From Cyclobacteriaceae bacterium (lineage in GTDB: Bacteria > Bacteroidota > Bacteroidia > Cytophagales > Cyclobacteriaceae): 64,000 nt of DNA. The stretch lies in assembly GCA_025808415.1 (NCBI GenBank), contig CP075525.1, forward strand, positions 248,001 through 312,000, written 5' to 3'. The notes beneath the pieces were generated by a model. It made no database searches and was not told the origin of the DNA. It saw only the letters and a program-made list of their open reading frames with translations. Below are positions 41,780-50,435 of the stretch, one piece after another. Positions within the stretch are counted from its first letter, which is position 1; each line of letters begins with the position of its first letter. The position numbers were made by a program, and so were the translations under genes.

Positions 41780-43575
41780 TGTTCGTGTAGCTGCATTTTT
41801 AACAGGTTGCTGTATAACCCGTTGCTTACTTGTGTAAGTTCAGCATGTGAGCCCATTTCTGCAAGTTGCCCCTGGTTGATGACGAAAATCCTATCCACTT
41901 TTTTTATCGTGCTGAGCCGGTGTGCAATTATAATTGAGGTTCGCCCCTCCATTAATTTTTGCAGGGCTTGCTGTACCTGGTATTCCGAGTGTGAGTCTAA
42001 TGAGCTGGTGGCCTCATCTAAAATAAGAATGGCCGGATCTTTTAAAATGGCACGGGCTATGGCAATGCGTTGACGCTGCCCTCCTGAAAGTTTTACCCCA
42101 CGCTCACCCACCACGGTATCAAATTGCTCCGGAAAACTTCTAATGAATTCCAGCGCATTGGCCTTTTGCGCAGCCTCTATAATTTCTTGCTCGGTTGCCA
42201 ATGGATTTCCATACGCAATGTTTTCACGGATGGTCCCACCAAAAAGTATTACTTCCTGGGGAACGATACCAATATTTTTCCGGTAGTCGGTGAGGCTGAA
42301 ATCCCGTATGTTGATGTTGTCTGCTAAAATTGAGCCTTCATTTACCGGGTAAAAGCGAAGCAATAGATTGATGATCGTTGATTTTCCTGAACCGCTTTGT
42401 CCTACCAAGGCAATTTTTTCCCCGGCCTTGATGCTGAAATTCAAGTCTTTTAATACCGGGAAATCGGGACGACTTGGGTAAGCAAAGTTTACATGATTAA
42501 AGGTTAGGTGGCCATTAAGTTTTAATCCGCTGGCTGAAGGCAATTCCTCTTCATCTTTTTGATCCAGTATCTCAAGCAGTCGCTCGGAAGCGCCTATGGA
42601 ACGTTGCAACTGCGTATAAATGTCACCCAAGCCGGCAATTGAACCGCCAATAAACGAAGTATAGATGATAAAGGAGAAGAGCTCGCCTACGGACAATTGG
42701 TTGCTTTGAACCAACAGCGCACCGTACCACCCCACGGCCACAATGCCACCAAACAGGGCAAAAATAACGAACGATACAAAAAGCCCGCGGTACCGTGCCG
42801 TTTGTACAGCAATTTTCACTACTTCATTTAGTGATTTCTTGAACCGTGCCAACTCGAAAAATTCGTTCGTAAAAGCTTTTACAACATGGATGGATTGCAA
42901 TGATTCTTCCACCACTACATTGGCTTCGGCCAACTTATCCTGTGTTTTCTTCGAGAGCTTTCGAATATACTTTCCAAACACCAACGCCAGTATGACCAGC
43001 ACCGGAAAAGTTAGCAGCATAAAAACGGTAAGCTGCGGGGCCAGGAAGAAGATGATACCCACACCGATGATTAACGTAAGGCTTTGCCGAAGCAACTCCG
43101 CCAGGGTAATGGTGAAGGTATCTTGCAGGGTACCCACGTCAGCCGTGATGCGACTCATCAACTCGCCAATCCTTCGGTTGTCAAAAAACGATATAGGAAG
43201 CCATACGATCTTATTGAAAATACCCTGCCGCAGGTCAGCAAGGGTTCGTTCGCTGGTAACCGAAAAAGTATACACACGCATAAACGAGAAAAAACTTTGA
43301 ATAAGCAAAATAACCATTAGTGCTGCCGCTACCTGGTTAATGGTAGTGAAGTACGGTACGTTTTTGCCTGAGGCTAAATCGAGCAACTGTCCGGCCAGGT
43401 ACGGAAACGAAAGCACCGTGCCACTGGATAAAGCCAGGCATAATAGCCCGGCAATAAAAAGCCACTTGTGGGGCAACATAAAACGGAAAACCCCAATCAA
43501 TCTCTTTAGTGATGCTTTGTTGATTTTTCGTTTGTCTTCTTCCCGAAGGGGTTCGCTTATTGTTCTATTGGCCAT
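41776..43575 (-). CDS. ABC transporter, fused permease/ATPase (MsbA-like exporter)
   Basis: A 599-residue type I half-exporter: six TM helices (about 30-340) and a nucleotide-binding domain (about 355-599) with Walker A GQSGSGKST (about 395-403), signature LSGGQRQRIA (about 497-506), Walker B ILILDEATSS (about 516-525) and the switch His in IIAHRLST. Likely works as a homodimer moving a lipid or drug. Its substrate cannot be inferred. The Fur-family gene is translationally coupled to it. Confidence 0.93.
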   Translation of the reverse strand: MANRTISEPLREEDKRKINKASLKRLIGVFRFMLPHKWLFIAGLLCLALSSGTVLSFPYLAGQLLDLASGKNVPYFTTINQVAAALMVILLIQSFFSFMRVYTFSVTSERTLADLRQGIFNKIVWLPISFFDNRRIGELMSRITADVGTLQDTFTITLAELLRQSLTLIIGVGIIFFLAPQLTVFMLLTFPVLVILALVFGKYIRKLSKKTQDKLAEANVVVEESLQSIHVVKAFTNEFFELARFKKSLNEVVKIAVQTARYRGLFVSFVIFALFGGIVAVGWYGALLVQSNQLSVGELFSFIIYTSFIGGSIAGLGDIYTQLQRSIGASERLLEILDQKDEEELPSASGLKLNGHLTFNHVNFAYPSRPDFPVLKDLNFSIKAGEKIALVGQSGSGKSTIINLLLRFYPVNEGSILADNINIRDFSLTDYRKNIGIVPQEVILFGGTIRENIAYGNPLATEQEIIEAAQKANALEFIRSFPEQFDTVVGERGVKLSGGQRQRIAIARAILKDPAILILDEATSSLDSHSEYQVQQALQKLMEGRTSIIIAHRLSTIKKVDRIFVINQGQLAEMGSHAELTQVSNGLYSNLLKMQLHEQ

Positions 43576-43578
43576 AGT

Positions 43579-44172
43579 TTAATTTACCTGAATGGAGCCT
43601 TTAATGACATAATGGACAGAGTCGCCCACGAACATTTTTTGCCCACCATCAACAGAGTAGGATGTGAGGATGTTTTTATTGTACAGATCGGTAAATTCCA
43701 TAATTAATTTTCGCTTAGTCTTAAGAAGCGAATTTTCTTGTTGGTAAAGGGCCTCTATTTTTCGAAGTTTTGAAGGCGCATCCTGGTAGAATATCTTAAC
43801 GTACCGAATGGGCAAGTCGCTGGTTGCCGTAAGCTGGCGAACGGTAAGGTTACTGAAGGTATCTGTCAGACCATCGCTAATCTTATAATTGTTTTGGTTA
43901 ATGGGTTTGTTTATTGATCCGATTTCTCTGAACAAGTCAAGTTCGCGTGCCCAGGCCAAACTGTCTTTGGGTACAAATACACTGTCTTGCCGTTGCCCAT
44001 TCATGATCGCCTCTTTTGAAAGTGTGGCCTGGGCCTTTACCAGGTATTCAATTTGATGTTGAACAAGACTGTCAATATTGTAATGATAAGCCTTCTCCTC
44101 CTTTTGCTGACTGCACGCGCAAACAACCAGCCAACCAGCTAAAAAGAAAAGAATCCTTTTGGGTGAAATCAT
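43579..44172 (-). CDS. Lipoprotein of unknown function in the gpmI operon
   Basis: A 197-residue lipoprotein with lipobox LVVCACSQQ (Cys near 20). An N-terminal helical stretch (about 30-70) is followed by a predicted beta-rich region (about 105-197). No known domain. It begins 3 nt after gpmI and ends 3 nt before the ABC exporter, so it belongs to that four-gene operon. Confidence 0.8.
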   Translation of the reverse strand: MISPKRILFFLAGWLVVCACSQQKEEKAYHYNIDSLVQHQIEYLVKAQATLSKEAIMNGQRQDSVFVPKDSLAWARELDLFREIGSINKPINQNNYKISDGLTDTFSNLTVRQLTATSDLPIRYVKIFYQDAPSKLRKIEALYQQENSLLKTKRKLIMEFTDLYNKNILTSYSVDGGQKMFVGDSVHYVIKGSIQVN

Positions 44173-44175
44173 AAA

Positions 44176-45699
44176 TTAATTTTCAAGGAGTACTTCTCCG
44201 GTCATTTGTGAAGGAACAGGCAAGCCCATAAGGGTAAGTATAGTAGGGGCCAAGTCACCTAATTTACCATCTTTTAATTTGCCTTTGTAAAAATCAGAAA
44301 CAAGTATGCAGGGTACTAAGTTTGTAGTATGTGCCGTGTTTGGGGTTCCATCATCGTTTATCATGCAGTCGGCATTTCCATGATCGGCAATGATGATAGT
44401 GGTGTACCCGTTTTTCAAGGCGGCTTCTGTAACTTTCTGAGCGCACACATCAACGGTTTCGCAAGCTTTTACCGCAGCTTCAAAAACACCTGTATGCCCT
44501 ACCATGTCAGGGTTGGCAAAGTTCAAACAAATAAAATCAGCTTCTTTCTTTTCCAGTTCGGGAATAATCTTGTCCTTAATATCGTGGGCACTCATTTCCG
44601 GCTGAAGGTCGTAGGTGGCAACTTTTGGTGATGGACATAGAATGCGGCCCTCACCTTTAAAGGCTTCTTCCCTTCCACCTGAAAAAAAGAACGTAACGTG
44701 CGGATATTTTTCTGTTTCGGCAATGCGTATTTGTTTTTTCCCGGCATGTGCCAATACCTCACCCAGGGTATTCTCCAGGTTATCCTTATCAAAAATAACG
44801 TTCACATTTTTAAAGGTGTCGTCATAGTTGGTAAGCGTAGTGTAATGCAGGTTGAGTTTTTTCATGTTATACCCCGGAAAATCCTCTTGTGTTAAAACCT
44901 GTGTTATCTCTCTTCCGCGATCGGTACGAAAGTTAAAACACAACACAGCATCGCCATCTTTAATGGTCGCAACCGGTCTTCCGTTTTCGGTAATAATAAT
45001 CGGCTTAATAAACTCATCGGTTACTCCTTCACTATAAGATTGTTGAACGGCTTCGAGTACATTTTCCGTTTTCAATCCGGTTCCATGCACCAGTAAATCA
45101 TACGCCAATTTTACCCGCTCCCAACGCTTGTCACGGTCCATGGCATAATAGCGGCCTATAACGCTGGCAATTTTACCCACTGTTTTGTTGGTGTGTTGTT
45201 GCAGCGTATTCAAGTAACCATAGCCACCTTTTGGGTCAGTATCGCGGCCATCCATGAAAGCATGTATAAATACATTCTTAATTTTTTGCTTTGCGGCAAT
45301 GGTGCAAATTCCTTTCAGGTGATCAATGTGCGAATGCACACCTCCGTCCGATAGCAAACCAATAAGGTGAAGGGGTTTATTATTTTTCTGTATATAGTCA
45401 AAAATTTCCAGCAAGGCAGGTTGGGTATCTAACTCATGGTCTTCTATGGCTTTATTGATACGGACCAAATCCTGGTAAACTATGCGTCCTGCACCTATGT
45501 TCATGTGGCCAACTTCAGAATTGCCCATCTGCCCTTCCGGTAAACCAACTGCCAGCCCCGAGGCTTGTAAACGACTGTTAGGATAATTGGAATAGAGCGA
45601 ATCGACAAAGGGTGTGTTGGCCTTATCAATGGCCGAAACGTTTTTATTGGTAGCAATACCCCACCCATCCAGTATCATCAACAGCACTTTTTGGTTCAT
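44176..45699 (-). CDS. gpmI: 2,3-bisphosphoglycerate-independent phosphoglycerate mutase
   Basis: A 507-residue two-Mn(II) enzyme interconverting 3- and 2-phosphoglycerate in glycolysis. Diagnostic segments: LMILDGWG (near 7-14), the catalytic-serine GQMGNSEVGHMN (about 55-66), HSHIDH, HAFMDGRDTDP, GRYYAMDRDKRW, and IIADHGNAD near 440. ATG 45699 is used; the longer frame to 45729 would put an extra 10 residues in front. First gene of the gpmI operon. Confidence 0.97.
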   Translation of the reverse strand: MNQKVLLMILDGWGIATNKNVSAIDKANTPFVDSLYSNYPNSRLQASGLAVGLPEGQMGNSEVGHMNIGAGRIVYQDLVRINKAIEDHELDTQPALLEIFDYIQKNNKPLHLIGLLSDGGVHSHIDHLKGICTIAAKQKIKNVFIHAFMDGRDTDPKGGYGYLNTLQQHTNKTVGKIASVIGRYYAMDRDKRWERVKLAYDLLVHGTGLKTENVLEAVQQSYSEGVTDEFIKPIIITENGRPVATIKDGDAVLCFNFRTDRGREITQVLTQEDFPGYNMKKLNLHYTTLTNYDDTFKNVNVIFDKDNLENTLGEVLAHAGKKQIRIAETEKYPHVTFFFSGGREEAFKGEGRILCPSPKVATYDLQPEMSAHDIKDKIIPELEKKEADFICLNFANPDMVGHTGVFEAAVKACETVDVCAQKVTEAALKNGYTTIIIADHGNADCMINDDGTPNTAHTTNLVPCILVSDFYKGKLKDGKLGDLAPTILTLMGLPVPSQMTGEVLLEN

Positions 45700-45717
45700 A
45701 GCGAGAAATTTAGTGTG

Positions 45718-45725
45718 CAAATATA
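45718..45725 (-). promoter_or_regulatory. -7 promoter box of the gpmI operon
   Basis: TATATTTG on the minus strand, an exact TAnnTTTG match, with the expected transcription start near 45711 and a leader of about 12 nt. The -33 TTG is not obvious. Confidence 0.55.
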
Positions 45726-45798
45726 CCACTGTAAGTAAGGTTTTTAGCGGGTTACTTTACAGCCAGGTCAGCATACATAAAACGCAGTTGGAAATCGT

Positions 45799-45827
45799 TT
45801 GAGAATAGGCATTATGGCATAATTTTG
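45799..45827 (+). promoter_or_regulatory. Promoter of the DUF4783 gene
   Basis: TTG at 45799-45801, an 18-nt spacer and TAATTTTG at 45820-45827; the leader would be about 10 nt. Confidence 0.5.
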
Positions 45828-45843
45828 GTTTACATTTCGGGTT

Positions 45844-46233
45844 ATGAACAGGATTTTGATTATTGGGTTGCTGCTGATAGGGTGTGGGCAAGCGTTGGCG
45901 CAGACGGGCAATGTAGTGGACCAGGTAAAGGAATCCATTAAGGCCGGTAGTGCGAAAGAGTTGGCAAAATACCTTAACGCCTCTGTGGATGTTACCATAG
46001 ACGGTAAGCCCGAAACCTATAGCAAGGCCCAGGCAGAGTTTGTACTACGTGATTTTTTTAAGGCTAATCCTCCGGCTGAATTTAATATTATCCACCAGGG
46101 GCAATCGAAAGGCGGCCAGCCGTTTGCCATTGGTCAATATAAAAGCGGAGCAAATACTTTCAGGGTCTGGATGAAAATAAGGGTAGCCGGTAACCAATCC
46201 CTCGTTCAGGAGATTTCCTTCGTAAAGGAGTAA
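45844..46233 (+). CDS. DUF4783 secreted protein
   Basis: A 129-residue protein with signal peptide (about 1-19, QALAQ) and an NTF2-like alpha+beta domain (about 25-128) with KAQAEFVLRDFFKANPP, matching the DUF4783 family. No catalytic residues are evident; possibly a ligand-binding periplasmic protein. It precedes nadC (70 nt) but the link is probably positional. Confidence 0.85.
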   Translation: MNRILIIGLLLIGCGQALAQTGNVVDQVKESIKAGSAKELAKYLNASVDVTIDGKPETYSKAQAEFVLRDFFKANPPAEFNIIHQGQSKGGQPFAIGQYKSGANTFRVWMKIRVAGNQSLVQEISFVKE

Positions 46234-46303
46234 TCTACTCCTCCTTATTAAAATAAATTTTTTTAATCCTCGTGGTTCCTGAACCCAGTCTTATTTTTGT
46301 CCG

Positions 46304-47161
46304 GTGAAGCCATACTACATTACTGAAGAGTTCCTGCAGAGCTTTATCCGCTCGGCCTTACGCGAAGATGTGGGCGAAGGAGACCACTCAACGCTTGCAT
46401 CAATTCCATCTGAAAAGCAAGGCAAAGCTCAGCTATTGGTCAAAGACAGGGGTATTCTGGCGGGGGTAGATCTTGCCATTGAAATTTTCAAGCAGTTTGA
46501 CAGTACCCTTGATGTGCAGGTTAACCAAATGGATGGCGCTCTTGTAGTTCCGGGTGATGTGGCTTTTGTTGTTCGCGGCAGTATTCGTTCCGTACTCACT
46601 ACTGAGCGGTTAGTACTCAATTGTATGCAGCGCATGAGCGGAATAGCCACTTGTACCAACCGGTTGGTAAAGCTGGTGGAGGGCACTAAAGCAAGGCTTT
46701 TGGATACCCGTAAAACCACCCCCAACTTTCGCTTGTTCGAAAAGTGGGCCGTACGTATTGGCGGGGGAGAAAATCACCGCATAGGATTATTCGATATGAT
46801 AATGCTAAAGGATAATCATATTGACATGGCCGGAGGCATAACACAAGCGATCATTCGTACAAAAGAGTATCTTCGCGCCATTAACAAGCAGCTTAAAATT
46901 GAGGTAGAAGCGCGTTCGTTGAAAGAAGTGGAGGAGGCACTACTTATTGACGGTGTGGATGTTATTATGCTGGACAACATGTCGCTAAAGGATATGACTG
47001 AGGCCGTAAGGCGGGTTAACGGTAAGTGCAAAACAGAAGCGAGTGGAGGCATAACCGAAGAAACCATAAGTAGCGTGGCGGAGTGTGGTGTTGATTATAT
47101 TTCGGTTGGCGCCTTAACCCATTCAGTACGAAGCCTTGATTTAAGCCTGAAGGTATTTTGA
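46304..47161 (+). CDS. nadC: Nicotinate-nucleotide pyrophosphorylase (carboxylating)
   Basis: A 285-residue quinolinate phosphoribosyltransferase of NAD de novo synthesis. GTG start (GTGAAGCCATACTAC). Motifs: REDVGEGDHST (about 19-29), NCMQRMSGIATCTNRLV (about 106-122), LLDTRKTTPNFR (about 131-142), KWAVRIGGGENHRIGLFDMIMLKDNH (split here; about 147-172), VEARSLKEVEEAL and GITEETI. All substrate-binding Arg/Lys/His residues seem in place. Confidence 0.97.
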   Translation: MKPYYITEEFLQSFIRSALREDVGEGDHSTLASIPSEKQGKAQLLVKDRGILAGVDLAIEIFKQFDSTLDVQVNQMDGALVVPGDVAFVVRGSIRSVLTTERLVLNCMQRMSGIATCTNRLVKLVEGTKARLLDTRKTTPNFRLFEKWAVRIGGGENHRIGLFDMIMLKDNHIDMAGGITQAIIRTKEYLRAINKQLKIEVEARSLKEVEEALLIDGVDVIMLDNMSLKDMTEAVRRVNGKCKTEASGGITEETISSVAECGVDYISVGALTHSVRSLDLSLKVF

Positions 47162-47192
47162 GTTACAGATAAGCATAAATTACTTAACAGAT

Positions 47193-47669
47193 ATGATTGT
47201 TAAAACGAAGAATTACAAACTGGAAAAGAAGACATATATACGATTGGCATTAAGAAATATACTTAAACAACAAGGCTGGATAGCCTTGCTTGCTGCGGCA
47301 GGTATTAGCGCCTGCTACCTTTGGATACCCAGCATATGGTGGTTTATTGGTGCGTTCTTGGGGCTTGGTCTTTATTTACTGTTTTGGTGGATACAGTTTT
47401 TTGGGGTCACCCAATTGGAGCAAGGTAAAATGTTATTCGAGAAGTTTTCTTATGAAATCAGCAGCCAGCAGATACTGATGAAAATTAACCCACGTGAAGG
47501 GATGCCATTAAAGTGGGATCAGATAAAAAAGGCAACGATTGGCAAGGATTATTTTGTGTTGTTTGTTAACAAGGCACAAATGATTTACCTGCCGTTCAAG
47601 ATTTTTAACACTGAAAACGAGCGTAAATTCCTGACCAGTATTTTACGCACGAAGGGATTTGTAAAATAG
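47193..47669 (+). CDS. YcxB-like membrane protein
   Basis: A 158-residue protein with two hydrophobic segments (about 29-48 and 50-72) near the N-terminus and a C-terminal YcxB-like domain: FEKFSYEISSQQILMKIN, WDQIKKATIGKDYFVLFVNKAQMIYLPFK. Function of the family is unknown; often in signalling or stress loci. It lies between nadC and recX on the same strand (31-nt gaps), with no visible functional link. Confidence 0.85.
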   Translation: MIVKTKNYKLEKKTYIRLALRNILKQQGWIALLAAAGISACYLWIPSIWWFIGAFLGLGLYLLFWWIQFFGVTQLEQGKMLFEKFSYEISSQQILMKINPREGMPLKWDQIKKATIGKDYFVLFVNKAQMIYLPFKIFNTENERKFLTSILRTKGFVK

Positions 47670-47700
47670 TGATTGAGGGTTCAACCCCCGCCTATCGTAA

Positions 47701-48177
47701 ATGAACAAACAGGTTACCCCTGAAGAAGCAAAGAAAAAGATTTTACGGTATTGCGCCTACCAGGAGCGTTCACACCTGGAAGTAAAAAATAAGCTCTATT
47801 CATTCGGGCTTTTTTCCAGCGATGTGAATGAGATTATTTCGTACCTGATTACAGAAGGTTTTTTAAATGAAGAACGGTTTGCCCGTGCGTTTGCAGGTGG
47901 AAAGTTCCGGATGAAAAGCTGGGGCCGCCTACGGATTGTACGTGAGCTTGAAGCCAGGGGACTTACCCGAAACTGTATTAACCTGGGCTTGAAAGAAATC
48001 GGGCAGGAAGAATACCAGACATCCTTAGTGCGGCTGCTTGAAAAAAAGTATAACCAACTGCGCGAAGAAAACCTTTTTGTTAAGCGTGATAAACTTGCCA
48101 CCTATGCCATCTGGAAAGGCTTTGAACCTGAGCGGGTTTGGAAAACCATAAAGCAGCTTTTTCCTGATCAGTCGTAA
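47701..48177 (+). CDS. recX: Regulatory protein RecX
   Basis: A 158-residue helical repeat protein that inhibits RecA filaments. RecX helices are visible: YCAYQERSHLEVKNKL, IISYLITEGFLNEERFARAFAGGKFRMKSWG, IVRELEARGL and KRDKLATYAIWKGFEPERVWKTI (written in pieces). No recA is nearby. It is probably read from the nadC/YcxB transcript. Confidence 0.93.
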   Translation: MNKQVTPEEAKKKILRYCAYQERSHLEVKNKLYSFGLFSSDVNEIISYLITEGFLNEERFARAFAGGKFRMKSWGRLRIVRELEARGLTRNCINLGLKEIGQEEYQTSLVRLLEKKYNQLREENLFVKRDKLATYAIWKGFEPERVWKTIKQLFPDQS

Positions 48178-48244
48178 TTGTCAACTTAGCGACAAACCAC
48201 CCACGTTGATGAAGCCATCTTTCATGCCTGAACGTTATACCGGC

Positions 48245-48703
48245 ATGAAACATCATTTAAGTATCTTCTTGGTTTTTTTGATCCATCAAGGCATGGCTCA
48301 AATAAGTCCCTCAGTTCGAATTGCAAATTTCAACATTGTTAAAGGTGTAGCTATTTACGGGTATGATCCGGTAAGTTATTTTGAAGGTAAGCCCGTAATC
48401 GGGAAGGCTGAATTAAAATGGGAGTATAATGGGGTCGTATATCAATTTGCAAGCACATCAACACTATCGCAATTTAAGGCAAGCCCTGAGCAATATGAAC
48501 CTGCCTATGGAGGTTGGTGTGCTTTTGCCATGGGTGATTATGGTGAAAAGGTTAAAGTTGATCCGTTAACATATAAGATCACCGATGGTAAACTGTACTT
48601 GTTCTATAACTTTTGGGGCAACAATACCCTAAATGAATGGAATAAGAATGAAGCTAAATTGCGGGCGAACGGAGATAAGAATTGGCAAAAAATCCTTCAA
48701 TAA
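48245..48703 (+). CDS. Secreted YHS-domain protein
   Basis: The start at ATG 48245 (MKHHLSIFLVFLIHQGMAQ) gives a signal peptide; the earlier in-frame ATG would lengthen it by 13 residues without one. The 152-residue product carries the YHS-type YGYDPVSYFEG (about 40-50) and FKASPEQYEPAYGGWCAFAMG (split; about 78-98), with one conserved Cys. YHS domains occur in metal-associated proteins. Function here unknown. Confidence 0.85.
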   Translation: MKHHLSIFLVFLIHQGMAQISPSVRIANFNIVKGVAIYGYDPVSYFEGKPVIGKAELKWEYNGVVYQFASTSTLSQFKASPEQYEPAYGGWCAFAMGDYGEKVKVDPLTYKITDGKLYLFYNFWGNNTLNEWNKNEAKLRANGDKNWQKILQ

Positions 48704-48765
48704 CCGCTTATAAGCAGTCTTTACCGACTAATTCCACCATTTCATTTAATCGGAAATCTTTGCTT

Positions 48766-48773
48766 TATATTTG
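48766..48773 (+). promoter_or_regulatory. -7 promoter box of the DinB-like gene
   Basis: TATATTTG, exact TAnnTTTG match, start point near 48780 and leader of about 12 nt. The -33 region is weak. Confidence 0.5.
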
Positions 48774-48791
48774 TAGAATTCGCCAAACCGT

Positions 48792-49316
48792 ATGAGCATC
48801 AAAAACGCCTGCCGCGATATCTTCGTGCAGCTATCCGACCTAATCAATCAATTATCGGATCATGAATACAGTAAGCCTATTGAAACCTTAAATCAATCCT
48901 CAATCGGGCAGCATATTCGCCACACGCTGGAGTTTTTTATGTGCCTGGAACAAGCGGATGAAGCCGGTGTTGTTAACTACGATAAACGGTTGCATGACAA
49001 ATTAATTGAAACCGATAAAGTTCTTGCCTTGGCAGCAGTAAACCGTTTAAGTGATTTTATCATGACCCACGATCAAAACCGAAACCTGAATTTAGAAGTA
49101 AATTACTCGATTGATGGAGAAGGATTTATTGTTGTGGGCACCAATTATAGCCGTGAATTGATCTATAACATTGAACATGCCATACACCATATGGCCATGA
49201 TAAAAATTGGTGTGCATGAAGTAGCCCCACACCTTAACTTGCCTGTAACCTTTGGTGTAGCTTCATCCACTATCCGTCATCAGGCGAGCAATACGATAGC
49301 CACTCAGCAACACTAA
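48792..49316 (+). CDS. DinB-family protein
   Basis: A 174-residue four-helix-bundle protein with the probable metal-site histidines in GQHIRHTLEFFM (about 39-50) and EHAIHHMAMIKIG (about 128-140). DinB/YfiT families use such His triads to bind Zn or Ni and often transfer thiols; substrate unknown. The next gene begins 3-21 nt later on the same strand, so the two may be co-translated. Confidence 0.88.
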   Translation: MSIKNACRDIFVQLSDLINQLSDHEYSKPIETLNQSSIGQHIRHTLEFFMCLEQADEAGVVNYDKRLHDKLIETDKVLALAAVNRLSDFIMTHDQNRNLNLEVNYSIDGEGFIVVGTNYSRELIYNIEHAIHHMAMIKIGVHEVAPHLNLPVTFGVASSTIRHQASNTIATQQH

Positions 49317-49319
49317 TTT

Positions 49320-49357
49320 TTGAAGGTGCGCAACGCTATGCAATTGAAGGTGCGCAA
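49320..49357 (+). repeat. Short direct duplication at the ATP-grasp gene start
   Basis: The 14-mer TTGAAGGTGCGCAA occurs at 49320-49333 and 49344-49357, separated by 10 nt (period 24). It duplicates the sequence coding for LKVRN around the start. Confidence 0.75.
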
Positions 49358-50375
49358 TTTTTTTATCCGTTTACGAAGCTGGGAGTACTGGCCATTTGCC
49401 GTGGTACAATTTCCGCTAATGTTGTATTGGTTGTGGCTATCCGTGAAAGCGCGTTCAATTTTATTTTTCTCCGCATCAAACCCTCATATTACAATGGGTG
49501 GTATGTTTGGCGAATCGAAGTACGAGGTACTGATGCAACTGCCCGAAGGGTTGCGCCCAAAAACGGTTTTTGTAAATCATCCTACCAATGTTGAAGAAAT
49601 AATTGAAACGATGGAAGAGGCTGGATTGCGATTTCCGGTAATTTTTAAACCTGATTATGGTGAGCGGGGCTTTATGGTTAAACGCATTTTCTCAGCCACT
49701 GATGTTGGTCCCTATCTTGAAAAAGTAAACTGCAATTTCCTGGTTCAGGAGTGGATTGATCTGCCGGTTGAATGTGGGGTATTCTATACACGATTTCCTA
49801 ACGAAGATAAAGGAAGGGTTACATCCATTGTGCTGAAAGCGATGCTTGATGTTGTTGGCGATGGCAAGTCAACGCTACAAGAATTGATCCTGGCAAAGAA
49901 TCGTGCCACGCTACAATGGGATAGACTACGCGAGATCCACGCTTTCCGCCTTCAGGAAGTTATAAAAGTTAATGAGCGGGTAGAACTGAACTCAATCGGC
50001 AACCACTGCCTGGGCACAAAATTCCTGAACGGTAACCACCTGATTTCGGAAAGACTATCGGAAACCTTTGACAGGATATCCAAACAAATGGGTGAATTTT
50101 ATTTCGGACGATTTGATTTGAGGTGTGCCTCGTATGAAGACCTGGAGCAGGGAAAAGTTAAGATACTTGAGGTAAATGGTTGCGGGGCAGAGCCTGCCCA
50201 TATTTACCAACCCGGTTTTTCGTTGTTAAACGCTTACCATATTTTGTTTTCACACTGGAATAATCTTTACCGCATCAGCATCCAAAACCACAAGCGTGGA
50301 GTACCCTATACTTCGTTAAAGGATGGGTGGGTGAATCTTAAAAATTTTAAACAAGCAATGAAGATTAATTCCTGA
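49338..50375 (+). CDS. ATP-grasp domain protein (D-Ala-D-Ala-ligase-like)
   Basis: ATG 49338 (MQLKVRNFF) is used; a TTG at 49320 lies in frame but is inside the duplication. The 345-residue product has an N-terminal hydrophobic segment (about 20-40), then an ATP-grasp fold: FPVIFKPDYGERGFMVKRI (about 95-113), LVQEWIDLPVECGVFY and KILEVNGCGAEPAHIYQPG (about 278-296, the metal/ATP-binding NG motif). It likely ligates a carboxylate to an amine or thiol; the substrate is unknown. Follows the DinB-like gene directly. Confidence 0.82.
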   Translation: MQLKVRNFFIRLRSWEYWPFAVVQFPLMLYWLWLSVKARSILFFSASNPHITMGGMFGESKYEVLMQLPEGLRPKTVFVNHPTNVEEIIETMEEAGLRFPVIFKPDYGERGFMVKRIFSATDVGPYLEKVNCNFLVQEWIDLPVECGVFYTRFPNEDKGRVTSIVLKAMLDVVGDGKSTLQELILAKNRATLQWDRLREIHAFRLQEVIKVNERVELNSIGNHCLGTKFLNGNHLISERLSETFDRISKQMGEFYFGRFDLRCASYEDLEQGKVKILEVNGCGAEPAHIYQPGFSLLNAYHILFSHWNNLYRISIQNHKRGVPYTSLKDGWVNLKNFKQAMKINS

Positions 50376-50383
50376 ACGGGACA

Positions 50384-50414
50384 TAAAAAAACCCCGGTTA
50401 TGATTACCGAGGTT
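50384..50414 (-). terminator. Terminator of the bamA-skp operon
   Basis: Stem AACCCCGGT / ACCGAGGTT (50390-50398 / 50406-50414) with one non-pair and a 7-nt loop. On the minus strand it is followed by a T run, 22 nt after the stop at 50436. Confidence 0.8.
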
Positions 50415-50435
50415 ATATAAAATTGATTGATACTT

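Noticed and set aside
42743..43300. 185-codon open frame antisense to the ABC exporter
   Set aside because: It is a shadow of the MsbA-like gene; no family similarity and composition typical of an antisense frame.
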